A DNA stretch of 64,000 nt from Nitrosococcus halophilus Nc 4 (GTDB lineage Bacteria > Pseudomonadota > Gammaproteobacteria > Nitrosococcales > Nitrosococcaceae): positions 3,954,001-4,018,000 of the forward strand of contig NC_013960.1 in NCBI RefSeq assembly GCF_000024725.1. The letters are read 5' to 3'. Position numbers and translations under genes: made by a program. Below are positions 37,079 through 46,561 of the stretch, piece after piece; within the stretch, counting starts at the first letter, position 1, and each line of letters begins with the position of its first letter. Under the pieces are notes generated by a model. It was not told where the DNA came from. It ran no database searches and worked only from the letters and a program-made list of their open reading frames with translations.

Positions 37079-37942
37079 ATGAAGAAGCTATTACTTCAAC
37101 TTGACACAGACCCAATTCCAAGTGTCTTCGATCAGGTGGTGGCCTACGACTCCGGGGTTGACCACATCATGAGCTATGGTGGAGTAACGCCCGACAAAGT
37201 CGAAGGCCTGGTCCATGGTCTTATGTTCACCCGAGGCGGTAAGCAATTGGCCAATAGCGCCATCTTCCTCGGAGGCTCCCATGTCTCGGATAGTCAGCAG
37301 CTTGCCGAAGCGGTCAAAAAATGCTTCTTTGGGTCGGTGCGGGTTTCGGTCATGCTTGATCCCAATGGCGCGAATACCACGGCGGCGGCCCTAGCCCGGA
37401 AAATCGTGGGAAATTACGATATTCGCGCCAAGAAAGCCGTTATCCTCGCCGGCACCGGTCCTGTAGGGCAGCGCTGTGCCCTCTATCTGCTCAAGGAAGG
37501 GGCCAGCGAAGTTGTCCTAACCTCCCGCCATATCAGCCGCTCAATGGCGATCGCCGAAGAAATGCAATCCCGCTACCAAGCCAAGATCACACCTGCCGAG
37601 AGCCACTCCACCGAAGATACCAGAGCCCTATTAGAAAATGCCCACGTGGCCATTACCTGTGGGCCTCCGGGTGTTTCCCTTCTACCCCAATCCGTATGGT
37701 CAGCCGCCTCGACTTTAGAAATCATGGCAGATGTCAATGCCGTGCCCCCCCTGGGGGTAGAAGAAATGGAAGTCACAGATGATGGTGTGGAACGCTTTGG
37801 TAAGCGCTTCTACGGTGCCATCGCCATCGGCAATTTGAAAATGAAGATCCACCGGAGCAGCATCGCCTCCCTTTTTAAAAGCAATGATTGCTTGTTGGAT
37901 GAGATAACGATCTACGATATTGCTTGTGAAATTGACAAGTAA
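37079..37942 (+). CDS. mtdA: NADP-dependent methylene-H4MPT/H4F dehydrogenase MtdA
   Basis: 287 residues. It closely follows the MtdA pattern: KKLLLQLDTDPIPSVFDQVV, GGVTPDKVEG, MLDPNGANTTAAA, the NADP loop AGTGPVGQRCALYL and ADVNAVPPLGVEEM. MtdA oxidises methylene-H4MPT or methylene-H4F with NADP. It is distinct in sequence from mtdB two genes later, so the organism has both. It starts about 100 bases after pntB. Confidence 0.92.
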   Translation: MKKLLLQLDTDPIPSVFDQVVAYDSGVDHIMSYGGVTPDKVEGLVHGLMFTRGGKQLANSAIFLGGSHVSDSQQLAEAVKKCFFGSVRVSVMLDPNGANTTAAALARKIVGNYDIRAKKAVILAGTGPVGQRCALYLLKEGASEVVLTSRHISRSMAIAEEMQSRYQAKITPAESHSTEDTRALLENAHVAITCGPPGVSLLPQSVWSAASTLEIMADVNAVPPLGVEEMEVTDDGVERFGKRFYGAIAIGNLKMKIHRSSIASLFKSNDCLLDEITIYDIACEIDK

Positions 37943-37966
37943 CCCATGGGATTATCCCCCTAGATA

Positions 37967-38974
37967 ATGCCGCACCCACTGGGGAATGGTGTTCGGGTAT
38001 CCGCCCCAGCTCGCCTCCACCTGGGGTTCCTTGACCTGCATGGGGGTTTAGGGCGGAAGTTTGGCAGCATCGGACTGACCTTAGAATGGCCTCGCACCGT
38101 TGTAGAAGCGGTACCGGCCCCCCGCCTCTGCTGCCAAGGCCCCGTTAGCCATCGAGCCCAGCGAATAACTGAACGCTTTTATAAAGTACTCTCGGAGCAG
38201 CGCCTGCAGGTTAACCATGCCGTTCATCTGACTATCAAAGAGGCCATCCCTGACCACTCGGGACTCGGCTCCGGTACCCAGCTCGCACTCGCCATAGGCC
38301 GAGCCATCAGCCAAGTCAATCATCTGCCGTTGAGCATACCTGAGATTGCCGCCCTGCTCGATCGGGGTAAGCGCTCCGGTATTGGTATTGGAAGCTTTCT
38401 CAAGGGAGGGTTTCTGGTTGACGGTGGTCTGAAACCCAAGGGACAAATACCGCCTATTATCTGCCGCCATGACTTTCCTGAAGAATGGTGGGTGCTTTTA
38501 ATCATCGAGCCCACCCTGCAGGGTCTCCATGGAACAGCCGAAACCAGGGCTTTCCACAGCCTCCCCCCCTTTCCCGCGGAACAAGCGGCAGTTTTATGTC
38601 GTCTGACCCTGATGCAAGCTCTACCGGCCCTGGTGGAACGGGATATTCAAGCTTTCGGCCAAGCGCTCAATGCTATCCAAGCCGCCATAGGAGACTATTT
38701 TGCCCCGGCCCAGGGAGCCCGCTTTGCCAGTCCCTGGATAGCAGCCGCCTTGCAACAGGCCCAACAGTGGGGGGTTCCTGCCGTGGGCCAAAGTTCTTGG
38801 GGACCTACGGGGTTTGCCTTGGTCGAAGGAGAAACCGCAGTACGTAACCTCCAGGCCCGTCTCATCCAATGGGCTAAGGAGGCCCTCCAGGGGGGGCCAA
38901 AATTGCAATTTATCATTACCCGTGCCCGCAATCAGGGTGGCAGGGTGGAATCTTTAGTGGATTCAAAAAAGTAA
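37967..38974 (+). CDS. mptG: Beta-ribofuranosylaminobenzene 5'-phosphate synthase (H4MPT synthesis)
   Basis: 335 residues of the GHMP-kinase-like family, with VSAPARLHLGFLDLHGGLGRKFGSIG near the N-terminus and IPDHSGLGSGTQLALAIGRA. It joins p-aminobenzoate to PRPP, the first committed step of (tetrahydro)methanopterin synthesis. In methylotrophs the gene is known as orf4. pabB, which makes the p-aminobenzoate, is encoded further along the cluster. Confidence 0.9.
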   Translation: MPHPLGNGVRVSAPARLHLGFLDLHGGLGRKFGSIGLTLEWPRTVVEAVPAPRLCCQGPVSHRAQRITERFYKVLSEQRLQVNHAVHLTIKEAIPDHSGLGSGTQLALAIGRAISQVNHLPLSIPEIAALLDRGKRSGIGIGSFLKGGFLVDGGLKPKGQIPPIICRHDFPEEWWVLLIIEPTLQGLHGTAETRAFHSLPPFPAEQAAVLCRLTLMQALPALVERDIQAFGQALNAIQAAIGDYFAPAQGARFASPWIAAALQQAQQWGVPAVGQSSWGPTGFALVEGETAVRNLQARLIQWAKEALQGGPKLQFIITRARNQGGRVESLVDSKK

Positions 38975-39113
38975 ATCGAATGTGACCCCACACTAGATAA
39001 AATATCCGCTTTTCTTCCTGCCTGTCCAAGTGAAAGATTCAAACTAACACTCCAGGCTTGAGCTAAAGTACATGGGTAAAGACCCAACCCTAATATATGG
39101 AGGAGGGTGCTCC

Positions 39114-40016
39114 GTGGAAAAACGCTCTATCATTCACATGCTAGACCCCATGCCCCATGTCAGCCCGTTTGATATCAATATGGCGGTGGATGCGGGATTT
39201 GAGGTGATCGTTCCCTACCCCCATGTCAAACTTGAGGAAATCAATGGCCTGGTGCAGGATACCATCTTCTCCCGGGGTCCAGGGGGAGTAAAACGAACTG
39301 CAATTTTCATGGGTGGACGAGACATCGGCCTGGCGCTGGAAATGCTGGAGGCGGCAAAAAAGGCCATGGTTCCTCCTTTTGAGGTTTCAATACTCGTCGA
39401 TCCCAGTGGTGCCTTCACCACTGCCGCTGCCCTCGTCGCTTGTGTGGAAAAAGAACTCAAAACCAAACATGAAACTGAACTAAAAGGCTGCCGGGCCGTG
39501 GTTTTCGGTGGCACCGGCCCGGTGGGGATAGCTACCGGCATTATTGCCGCCCTCGCGGGAGCCGACACTCACCTGGTGGACCATCTCTCCATTGATACAG
39601 CTTTAGAAAAAGCTAGCGAGTATAACCGGCGCTTTGAGAGCTCTTTGCACGGCACCTATGCCAGCTCCGGTGCCGACAAGGCTCGCCTCTTGGCCGATGC
39701 TGACCTCATCTTTTGCACCGCCAAGGCTGGGATCCAAATACTCAATGCCTCTGTCCTCGCCGATGCCAAAAAACTTAAAGTGGCGGGTGATGTCAACGCC
39801 GTTCCTCCCCTTGGCATCGAGGGCATAAAACTTAAAGATTTCGGCACCCCGCTTAAATATGCGGGCGCAACAGGAGCGGTAGGCATCGGCGCCCTGGCCG
39901 TTGGAGATGTGAAATACAAACTGCAACAAACTCTTTTACGGGCCTTGCTGGAAAGTCAACAGCCGGTCTATTTAGATTTTCGTGACGCCTTCAAACAAGC
40001 TCGAAACCTACTGTAA
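39114..40016 (+). CDS. mtdB: Methylene-H4MPT dehydrogenase MtdB
   Basis: 300 residues. The GTG at 39114 is preferred to the ATG at 39072 because GGAGGAGGG (39099-39107) precedes it and the protein then begins EKRSIIHMLDPMPHVSPFD, as in known MtdB. Further signatures are LVDPSGAFTTAAALVA, VVFGGTGPVGIATG, VAGDVNAVPPLGIEGI and YLDFRDAFKQA. MtdB oxidises methylene-H4MPT to methenyl-H4MPT with NAD or NADP. The end overlaps the next gene by about 35 bases. Confidence 0.93.
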   Translation: MEKRSIIHMLDPMPHVSPFDINMAVDAGFEVIVPYPHVKLEEINGLVQDTIFSRGPGGVKRTAIFMGGRDIGLALEMLEAAKKAMVPPFEVSILVDPSGAFTTAAALVACVEKELKTKHETELKGCRAVVFGGTGPVGIATGIIAALAGADTHLVDHLSIDTALEKASEYNRRFESSLHGTYASSGADKARLLADADLIFCTAKAGIQILNASVLADAKKLKVAGDVNAVPPLGIEGIKLKDFGTPLKYAGATGAVGIGALAVGDVKYKLQQTLLRALLESQQPVYLDFRDAFKQARNLL

Positions 40017-41193
40017 TCTGGGGGAGTGGGACCTAGCCCACCCCATCCTCATTCTAGGCACCAGCGGGCGCGCGCTAGCCCAATCCGCCGCCGCTGGCGG
40101 ATACCGCGTGTTGGTCGCCGACTGCTACGCCGATAGAGAAACCCGGCAGGCGGCCTCTGCCTGGATCCAAATCCCTCCCGGCGCTGACGCCGAGCATTGG
40201 CATCAAGGGATAACGCAGCTCCTCAAGGCAGAAACCAACCCGGCGGGCCTGGTTTTTGGGAGCGGCTTCGAAAACCGCCCCGAACTCATGGAAGAATTGA
40301 GTCAACGGGGAGTATTATTGGGTAATACTCCCCACTGCGTTCGCCTGCTTAAAGATCCGCGCCGTTTTTTTTCCTTGCTGTGGAAACTCGCCATCCCGGC
40401 ACCGGAAATCCGCTTCTCCCCCCCTGCTCTTCCCCACGGATGGCTGTGCAAGGCTATTGGCGGCACGGGTGGCTATCATGTATTACCGGCGACCCGCTGG
40501 GAGCAGGTTAGAAGACAAGAAGGACGCCCCCTGGCTCAAGAACGGCGCGCCTCTACTACATCTTCCTATTACTATCAACGGAAGCTAGAAGGGCAGCCAG
40601 GATCGGTGCTATTTCTTGCCAATGGCAAGGAAACGCAAATCCTCGGCTATAACCGCCTATGGACCGCTGCCACCCCTGCCGCACCTTACCGTTATGGCGG
40701 AGTTGCCGCCCCCCTCAACTTAACGCCCGCAGCCGCTACCCTTTTGCGAAACTATCTCCACGCAATGGTGACAGCAACTGGACTGCGGGGCATCAACGGA
40801 TTGGATTTTATCCAGGAACCGGGGGGGCTCCAGATCCTTGAAATCAACCCCCGGCCTCCCGCCTCCCTCAACCTCTACCAGGATCTCCTTAACCCCTTTG
40901 ACGCCCATGTCAAAGCGTGTCTAGAGGCTCCCTTACCCTTAAGGGTTACCCCCATGACCACAGCCCATGCCTTTTCCATTCTCTATGCGCCTCACCCATT
41001 GCAGATCCCCCCCAATATCCTCTGGCCAAGCTTTTGCTATGACCTCCCGGTTGCGAGGCTCAAAATCGAGCGAGAAGAACCTATTTGTTCCATCCACGCC
41101 AGGGGAGCTAGCATCGAAAAATGTCGGCAACTGCTTCGGCGGCGCCAACAGCAAGTGCTGAAACTGCTAACTCCAAATGAAATCCCCCTTTAA
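39982..41193 (+). CDS. ATP-grasp family ligase in the H4MPT cluster
   Basis: About 400 residues. Dinucleotide-like N-terminus (ILILGTSGRALAQSAAAGGYRVLVAD), then ATP-grasp domain patterns (WLCKAIGGTGGYHVLPA and GLDFIQEPGGLQILEINPRPPAS, the metal-binding Glu/Asn set). ATP-grasp genes of this kind occur in methylotroph H4MPT/methylofuran clusters; the substrate is not established. The open frame begins at a GTG inside mtdB (39982). No strong SD is seen. Confidence 0.8.
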   Translation: MTPSNKLETYCNLGEWDLAHPILILGTSGRALAQSAAAGGYRVLVADCYADRETRQAASAWIQIPPGADAEHWHQGITQLLKAETNPAGLVFGSGFENRPELMEELSQRGVLLGNTPHCVRLLKDPRRFFSLLWKLAIPAPEIRFSPPALPHGWLCKAIGGTGGYHVLPATRWEQVRRQEGRPLAQERRASTTSSYYYQRKLEGQPGSVLFLANGKETQILGYNRLWTAATPAAPYRYGGVAAPLNLTPAAATLLRNYLHAMVTATGLRGINGLDFIQEPGGLQILEINPRPPASLNLYQDLLNPFDAHVKACLEAPLPLRVTPMTTAHAFSILYAPHPLQIPPNILWPSFCYDLPVARLKIEREEPICSIHARGASIEKCRQLLRRRQQQVLKLLTPNEIPL

Positions 41194-41276
41194 TCTTCCC
41201 ACAACCAAGCAACATTCCGAGATTTCGACTATTATTTCCCTACCACCCTCTGCCCAATCAATGATAGAAATTGGCT

Positions 41277-42266
41277 ATGAGCAATATTGGAGCACAATGG
41301 CCCAGCATTAATGCGCTCTGCCACCCCCTCGTGGAAGCACTCGTGCATGAGGCGGAATCCCTTCGACTCAAGCTTCATGACCTTGATAACGGCACTCGAG
41401 TCGTGGATGCGGGGATTGAGGCTCCTGGGGGTCTGGAAGCAGGCAGACGGATTGGGGAAATCTGTATGGGGGGTTTAGGCTGCGCCACTTTAGGCACCGT
41501 GAGCGGTTTTGAGGCTTGGCCCTGGTCGGTCAATGTTCATACCGCAACCCCTATTCTCTGTTGCCTAGGCAGCCAGTATGCGGGCTGGAGCCTGTCCCAC
41601 CAAAGCGAAGAGGGAAGTAAATTTCATGCCCTGGGCTCAGGGCCGGGACGGGCCTTAGCGGGAAAAGAAGAACTGTTCAAGGAGCTGGGTTATCGAGATA
41701 AGGCCGAAGCCACTTGTCTAGTCATGGAGGTGGATCAATATCCCCCGGTGGCCATCGCCGATAAAATCGCCACGGCCTGCGGAATTAAACCGGAGAATTT
41801 GACCCTTATCCTGACCCCGACAACCCGCTTAGCGGGGGTAATGCAAATTGCTATCCGGGTCTTAGAGGTGGCTATACACAAAGCCCATACCCTGAAATTC
41901 CCCCTGGAACAGATCGTCGATGGTTATGGAGTTACCCCTGTGGCGCCACCAGGGGGTGATTTTATGACCGCCATGGGCCGAACTAATGATGCTATTTTGC
42001 TTGGCGGCCAAGTGCACCTTTTTGTGGACTGTGGTGATAGTGAGGCTCAAGATCTTGCCAAGCAGATGCCCAGCACCATGTCGCGGGATTATGGCCGTCC
42101 CTTTGCGGAAATATTCAAATCCTACCGCTATGATTTTTTTCAAATCGATCCGATGCTCTTTAGTCCCGCCAAAGTCATGGTGACCTCGATAAAAAGCGGT
42201 AAAAGTTTCCAGGCAGGCAGCCTGAACCCTGGGTTGTTAGCCAAAACTTTTGGCCTGTCACCATGA
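41277..42266 (+). CDS. mch: Methenyl-H4MPT cyclohydrolase
   Basis: 329 residues. Typical Mch patterns: [51 protein letters not shown], and [29 protein letters not shown]. It hydrolyses methenyl-H4MPT to formyl-H4MPT. The ATG at 41277 begins MSNIGAQ; an in-frame TTG lies 6 bases earlier. Its stop overlaps the next start as ATGA. Confidence 0.95.
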   Translation: MSNIGAQWPSINALCHPLVEALVHEAESLRLKLHDLDNGTRVVDAGIEAPGGLEAGRRIGEICMGGLGCATLGTVSGFEAWPWSVNVHTATPILCCLGSQYAGWSLSHQSEEGSKFHALGSGPGRALAGKEELFKELGYRDKAEATCLVMEVDQYPPVAIADKIATACGIKPENLTLILTPTTRLAGVMQIAIRVLEVAIHKAHTLKFPLEQIVDGYGVTPVAPPGGDFMTAMGRTNDAILLGGQVHLFVDCGDSEAQDLAKQMPSTMSRDYGRPFAEIFKSYRYDFFQIDPMLFSPAKVMVTSIKSGKSFQAGSLNPGLLAKTFGLSP

Positions 42267-43174
42267 CGCGGGTGGTCATCTTTAATGATGGCCACGGCTG
42301 GCACAGTGACCAGCTAGAGGCCGCCCTGGCCCCCTATGGGATAACCCTTATCCGCTCCAACTTGGCCCAATGCCGGATTGATCTGGATCGGCCCACAGGG
42401 CTCCATATTCCCGGACTAGGGGCGGAGTTACCGGATGGGGTACTCGTCCGCGGTGTCGCCGCCGGGAGTTTTGAACAAATCACCTTGCGGCTGGATGTAT
42501 TGCATGCTTTGGCCGAACTGGGAGTCCCCGTATTGAATAGTCCATTGGCCATTGAACGCACGGTAGACAAGGCACGAACTTCACTGCTCCTACGCTATAA
42601 GGGCGTACCCACCCCCCGTACCTGGGCTTGCGAAGATTGGGAACAAGCCCGCCTCGTCAGTGCCCAAGCACATCAGGAAAAACATGAACTCGTCCTAAAA
42701 CCATTATTTGGTTGCCAAGGACAGGGAATTACCCGGATAGGAAAGACTGCCGATCTGGAGACCTGCGAGGTCAGCGGAGGGCTTTACTACCTGCAAGAAT
42801 TTATACCCCCGGCTCAGCCCAATAGGTGGCAGGATTGGCGGCTCTTTGTAGTCGACCACCGTTGTATTGCTGCGATGGTTCGCCGTGGTCGAAGCTGGAT
42901 CACCAACGTTGCGCGAGGGGCTGAATGTTTCCCAGCCGCTTTAGATCGGGAAATGGGCACCTTAGCCTGCCAAGCCACCCGGGCAGTCGCCGTTGACTAT
43001 GCGGGCGTGGACATCATCCAAACCCCAGACAAAGGTTTTCAGGTACTAGAGGTTAACAGCGTTCCCTCCTGGAAGGCCCTGCAACAAACCACGGGGATCA
43101 ATATTGCTAAAGCCTTAGCAGAAGCTTTACTAAAGCGGCTACAGCATCCTTATTTGGAGCAGAGCAGTTGGTGA
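42263..43174 (+). CDS. RimK-like ATP-grasp ligase of the H4MPT cluster (orf5-type)
   Basis: 303 residues, ATP-grasp/RimK fold: [38 protein letters not shown] and the C-terminal [20 protein letters not shown] with metal ligands. It corresponds in type and position to orf5 of methylotrophs. By analogy with archaeal MptN-type ligases it may add glutamate to the cofactor side chain; that is inference. It overlaps mch (ATGA) and the next gene (GTGA). Confidence 0.85.
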   Translation: MTRVVIFNDGHGWHSDQLEAALAPYGITLIRSNLAQCRIDLDRPTGLHIPGLGAELPDGVLVRGVAAGSFEQITLRLDVLHALAELGVPVLNSPLAIERTVDKARTSLLLRYKGVPTPRTWACEDWEQARLVSAQAHQEKHELVLKPLFGCQGQGITRIGKTADLETCEVSGGLYYLQEFIPPAQPNRWQDWRLFVVDHRCIAAMVRRGRSWITNVARGAECFPAALDREMGTLACQATRAVAVDYAGVDIIQTPDKGFQVLEVNSVPSWKALQQTTGINIAKALAEALLKRLQHPYLEQSSW

Positions 43175-44055
43175 CAAAACCTGGGCTTCAAGTCACCTGG
43201 CCCAACTTGGCGAGGGTCATTGAGTGGGCTTGCCGAGTTGAAGTATTAGCCCCCAAGCCTGGTAATGTGAATGCCTATAGTAGCGGACACGGCATGAAAT
43301 TAGAGGATTTTCTGCACAGTGCCCAGGCTATCGCCCCGGTATTAAGCACCGCCGGTAAAGGGGTCGGCGAGCGCATACTCGCTGCGGTGATCGCGACCAA
43401 AACCGCAGTCAACACGAATACCAACCTGGGAATCATTTTGCTGTTTTCCCCTTTAGCAAGGGCCACACTTGAGGCGGAGAAGCCAGCCACATTGAGACCG
43501 GCGTTGACCACTGTGCTGGCCCGCCTGGGCATCGATGATGCCCGGCTGGCCTACCAGGCGATTCGCCTCGCTCAGCCTGGAGGCATAGGGCATAGCTCAG
43601 CACATGATATTGCCGAGGAGCCCCAAGTTACGCTGCTGGAAGCCATGCAATGGGCTGCTGAGTGGGATAGCATCGCGCGGCAATACCATAACGGCTTCGG
43701 GGATATCTTTGAGCTGGGAATACCTAGTCTGCTTGAAGGGTTCTCCAAATGGGAAAATATTGAGTGGGCAACCACATTGGCGTATCTTACCTTCCTCGCT
43801 ACTCTCCCGGATAGCTTGGTAAGGCGAAAATATGGTGCTACTGTTGCAGCGCAAGTTGCACAAAAAGCTTCCGAATTACAAAAAAAGCTTATAAATCAAG
43901 GACCGGTATCCCAAATGAAGTCTCGCTTAAGGGCCTGGGATCAGGCCCTTAAGCGAGACTTCATTAATCCAGGAACCAGCGCTGATTTGACTGCGGCAAC
44001 ACTACTTGTGGGAGGTCTATGCCAGCCCAGCGCACTCAAATTTTTGGAGGCTTGA
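43171..44055 (+). CDS. CitG/MdcB-like protein of the H4MPT cluster (orf7-type)
   Basis: About 294 residues related to triphosphoribosyl-dephospho-CoA synthase: [36 protein letters not shown] and [18 protein letters not shown]. Methylotroph H4MPT clusters carry this gene as orf7; it is needed for the pathway but its reaction is not settled. GTG at 43171 overlaps the stop of the previous gene. A perfect 24-bp inverted repeat lies inside its 3' part. Confidence 0.85.
   Translation: MTKPGLQVTWPNLARVIEWACRVEVLAPKPGNVNAYSSGHGMKLEDFLHSAQAIAPVLSTAGKGVGERILAAVIATKTAVNTNTNLGIILLFSPLARATLEAEKPATLRPALTTVLARLGIDDARLAYQAIRLAQPGGIGHSSAHDIAEEPQVTLLEAMQWAAEWDSIARQYHNGFGDIFELGIPSLLEGFSKWENIEWATTLAYLTFLATLPDSLVRRKYGATVAAQVAQKASELQKKLINQGPVSQMKSRLRAWDQALKRDFINPGTSADLTAATLLVGGLCQPSALKFLEA
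43914..43965. repeat. Perfect 24-bp inverted repeat inside the orf7-type coding sequence
   Basis: Arms 43914-43937 and 43942-43965 are exact reverse complements around a 4-base loop GGAT. The stem core is CTCGCTTAAGGGCCTG. It encodes [16 protein letters not shown], which fits the family's normal sequence, so the palindrome coexists with a working frame. The mRNA would form a very stable hairpin about 220 bases upstream of the fae start. Confidence 0.9.
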
Positions 44056-44185
44056 AGAACTCACGCTTGGATTCTTCAATAGTGAGGGGCACGTGTCCTT
44101 TGAGGCATGTTGCAACCTATTATTTCCAGTGGGAGATAATCTCATGGGGTTTTTCGACAAACTGTTTTCTAGGGGGGAACAAAAA

Positions 44186-44707
44186 ATGCCCGTTGTAGAT
44201 CGCATACTCGTTGGTGAAGCGCTAGTCATTGAAGACAATGATCTGAAAAACGTCGCCCATATTGATATCATCATGGGACCCCGCGGTAGCGCGGCAGAAG
44301 ATGCCTTCTGCAACGCCCTGACCAACCAGAAAGAGGGCCATAATTCTTTACTAGCGCTAGTCGCTCCCAACCTGATGGTCAAACCGGCTACCGTGATGTT
44401 TAACAAGGTCACTATCAAAGGCGGCAAGCAGGCCGTCCAGATGTTTGGTCCTGCCCAGCGCGGGGTTGCCATGGCGGTGGCCGACTGCGTTGAAGACGGG
44501 ACTATTCCTGCCAATGAAGCCGACGACATCTTTATCTGCGTAGGCGTCTTTATTGATTCCAAGGCTGATAATGATACCCGTATCCAGGACTGGAATTACC
44601 AGGCCACTAAATTATCCATCAAACGCGCCATAGCCCGCGAGCCCAAGGCCTCTGAGGTGGTGGAACAAAAGGGGAAAGTCCAACACCCATTTGAAGCTCA
44701 CCCCTAA
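44186..44707 (+). CDS. fae: Formaldehyde-activating enzyme
   Basis: 173 residues. Condenses formaldehyde with H4MPT to methylene-H4MPT. Highly recognisable: [20 protein letters not shown] (with the active-site His), [40 protein letters not shown]. The ATG at 44186 follows AGGGGGGA with 8-base spacing; longer in-frame starts overlap the preceding gene and are unlikely. A strong terminator follows. Confidence 0.97.
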   Translation: MPVVDRILVGEALVIEDNDLKNVAHIDIIMGPRGSAAEDAFCNALTNQKEGHNSLLALVAPNLMVKPATVMFNKVTIKGGKQAVQMFGPAQRGVAMAVADCVEDGTIPANEADDIFICVGVFIDSKADNDTRIQDWNYQATKLSIKRAIAREPKASEVVEQKGKVQHPFEAHP

Positions 44708-44742
44708 ACCCTTGGATTCCTTGAATCCACAAAGAATCTGAC

Positions 44743-44768
44743 ATCGTCCCCTCTCAAGAGGGGACGAT
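44743..44768. terminator. Bidirectional terminator of fae and the HisA-like gene
   Basis: ATCGTCCCCTC and GAGGGGACGAT pair perfectly over 11 bases with a 4-base loop, then TTTTTAT. The minus-strand HisA-like gene ends inside it: its last codons form one arm and its stop begins the loop. Confidence 0.9.
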
Positions 44769-45467
44769 TTTTATAATATCTGCCGCCTTTAAACTTCCTT
44801 CATACAAGGCGCTCGCCAGCAAGACTCCCTGAACTCCCCCGGCTGCCAATCGCCTTAAGTCTTCAAGACCACGGACTCCACCTGCCGCCAATAACTCTCC
44901 CCTTTGGGGACGTTCTTGCTTCAGCCGTTCCAAGAGAGCCCAATCCGGCCCTTCTCCCCTTCCAACCTGATCTAAGCTCATGGCAATGACCGTCTCAGGC
45001 CACAGCTCCGGTTGCTGATCCAGTCCCACAGGACCCAGAAATTCCCCTCTGCGGTGATCCAAAGACAATACTAAGCGTTCCGCCCAAGGGGAGGTTTGCA
45101 GTACTTGCCAGGACTCTAAGGTAGGTAAGGTTTCCGTTCCCACAACTGGCCGTGCCACCCCGAGGGCAAGCCACTGGACTATAGCGCTGGGGCTCACCAT
45201 TCCTGCATCTACCCATAAGGCCAAGCCAGGATAGTTTTCGGCGATAGACCCTATCGCCGCGCTATTATCACCTTGCCCCATAATAGCGTCTAAATCGGCA
45301 ATGTATAAATGGGGGAATGGATAAAGTTGCAGTAATCCTGCCACCACCCCTAATGGTGAGGAATCGGGGGCAAGGGGAGAAACCAAGGGCCGATAGCTAT
45401 CCCGTTGCCCGCCGCTGGCGTGGACGACCACCCCACCCAATAAATCAAGGACAGGAAGAAGTTTCAT
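44754..45467 (-). CDS. HisA-like TIM-barrel protein of the C1 cluster
   Basis: 237 residues, related to HisA/HisF barrels: MKLLPVLDLLGGVVVHASGG, PHLYIADLDAIMG, and LLAAGGVRGLEDLRRLAAGGVQGVLLASAL. HisA-related genes recur in H4MPT clusters of methylotrophs and in methanogens; a role in cofactor synthesis is inferred. It is unlikely to be the true histidine enzyme because no his genes are near. It is convergent with fae and divergent from the next gene, 53 bases away. Confidence 0.82.
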   Translation of the reverse strand: MKLLPVLDLLGGVVVHASGGQRDSYRPLVSPLAPDSSPLGVVAGLLQLYPFPHLYIADLDAIMGQGDNSAAIGSIAENYPGLALWVDAGMVSPSAIVQWLALGVARPVVGTETLPTLESWQVLQTSPWAERLVLSLDHRRGEFLGPVGLDQQPELWPETVIAMSLDQVGRGEGPDWALLERLKQERPQRGELLAAGGVRGLEDLRRLAAGGVQGVLLASALYEGSLKAADIIKIVPS

Positions 45468-45520
45468 TTCCCAAATCCTTTACAATAAATACCTACCCTA
45501 TCCTAGGCGAGTACTCAACA

Positions 45521-46561
45521 ATGAAAATCCTAGTTTATGAACACATGACCAGCGGTGCTCTCTGTACAGAGCCTTTACCCGGCCAGCCGGTGAGAGAAGG
45601 CAATGCCATGCTGCAAGCGTTGCTCAAGGACTTGGCAGGAAATCAAGGGGTACAGCCCGTCATTCTTCGGGATTTCCGCCTAGATATTCCTTCCCACACC
45701 CACCGCTGCCACTATGTTCGCGACCTGGACGATTTTCGCCGCCGCTGGCTCGCCTGCTTAGACTATGTGGATGGAGTCTTGCCCATTGCTCCAGAGACCG
45801 ATGGCCTATTGGCCGAGATCCAGTCCTGGGTACTCAAGACTGGCAAACGCTTACTCGGCTGCCGCCCCGAGGCAACCGCCATCGCCGCGAGCAAAACCCG
45901 GACTGCCGAATGTCTGGCTGCAGCAGGACTTACCACGGCCCCCACAGTCTGGCTTAAGGACTGGCAGCCCAATACTTTCCCAGGGAACGCCCTCGTCTGC
46001 AAGCCGGACGATGGTGCAGGAAGTACCGGTGTTCTATATTTTGAGAACGCTACCGCGTTGAATACCTGGAAGCAACACAGGTCCCCTGAGACTTGGGAAA
46101 AGGAAATTGTCCAACCCTATATCCGAGGAACAGCGGCCAGTCTCTGCCTGCTCTGTGCCGAAGCTGAAGCCCATTTATTATGCGGGAATCACCAACAAAT
46201 CCAAATTGAAAATGGCGCAATGCGCCTTACCAACATTACGGTCAATGGTATGGAGTATTCAAAACTGGATCACAAAATCTTCCAGAATGTCGCCGCGACT
46301 ATCGCCAGCGTCCTCCCTGGGCTATGGGGTTTTGTCGGGGTGGATCTTGTGCTGAGTCCCCAGCCGGTGGTGCTGGAGATCAACCCTCGCCTCACCACCA
46401 GCTACGTAGGGTTGGGGGCAGCTTACGGAATGAACCCTGCTACCTGGCTGCTGACCCTGCTGCATAAAGGGATGGGAGCAGTAGAGTTGCCGCCTCAACC
46501 CAACCCAAAAGTGACCGTTTCAGTGGAGGAAGGGCTTGCTATCCAAGCAACTCACTGTTAG
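45521..46561 (+). CDS. ATP-grasp ligase resembling MfnD (methylofuran synthesis candidate)
   Basis: 346 residues beginning MKILVYEHMTSGAL. ATP-grasp elements: LVCKPDDGAGSTGVLYF and GFVGVDLVLSPQPVVLEINPRLTTSYVG. MfnD of methanogens ligates glutamate to tyramine in methanofuran synthesis; the N-terminus and fold here are of that type. The true start is at 45521; the open frame upstream runs through the divergent spacer and the HisA-like gene. Function is inferred from family and neighbours. Confidence 0.78.
   Translation: MKILVYEHMTSGALCTEPLPGQPVREGNAMLQALLKDLAGNQGVQPVILRDFRLDIPSHTHRCHYVRDLDDFRRRWLACLDYVDGVLPIAPETDGLLAEIQSWVLKTGKRLLGCRPEATAIAASKTRTAECLAAAGLTTAPTVWLKDWQPNTFPGNALVCKPDDGAGSTGVLYFENATALNTWKQHRSPETWEKEIVQPYIRGTAASLCLLCAEAEAHLLCGNHQQIQIENGAMRLTNITVNGMEYSKLDHKIFQNVAATIASVLPGLWGFVGVDLVLSPQPVVLEINPRLTTSYVGLGAAYGMNPATWLLTLLHKGMGAVELPPQPNPKVTVSVEEGLAIQATHC

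Noticed and set aside
44006-44185. Longer fae start overlapping the orf7-type gene
   Set aside because: The extra residues show no family match; the ATG at 44186 has a strong AGGGGGGA site and gives the expected Fae N-terminus.
44754-45467. True histidine-pathway HisA
   Set aside because: No other his genes are near and the gene is embedded in a C1 cofactor cluster where HisA-related proteins are known; divergent sequence also argues against it.
45317-45520. N-terminal extension of the MfnD-like gene
   Set aside because: It runs antisense through the HisA-like gene and the divergent spacer; the sequence from 45521 starts as the family does.
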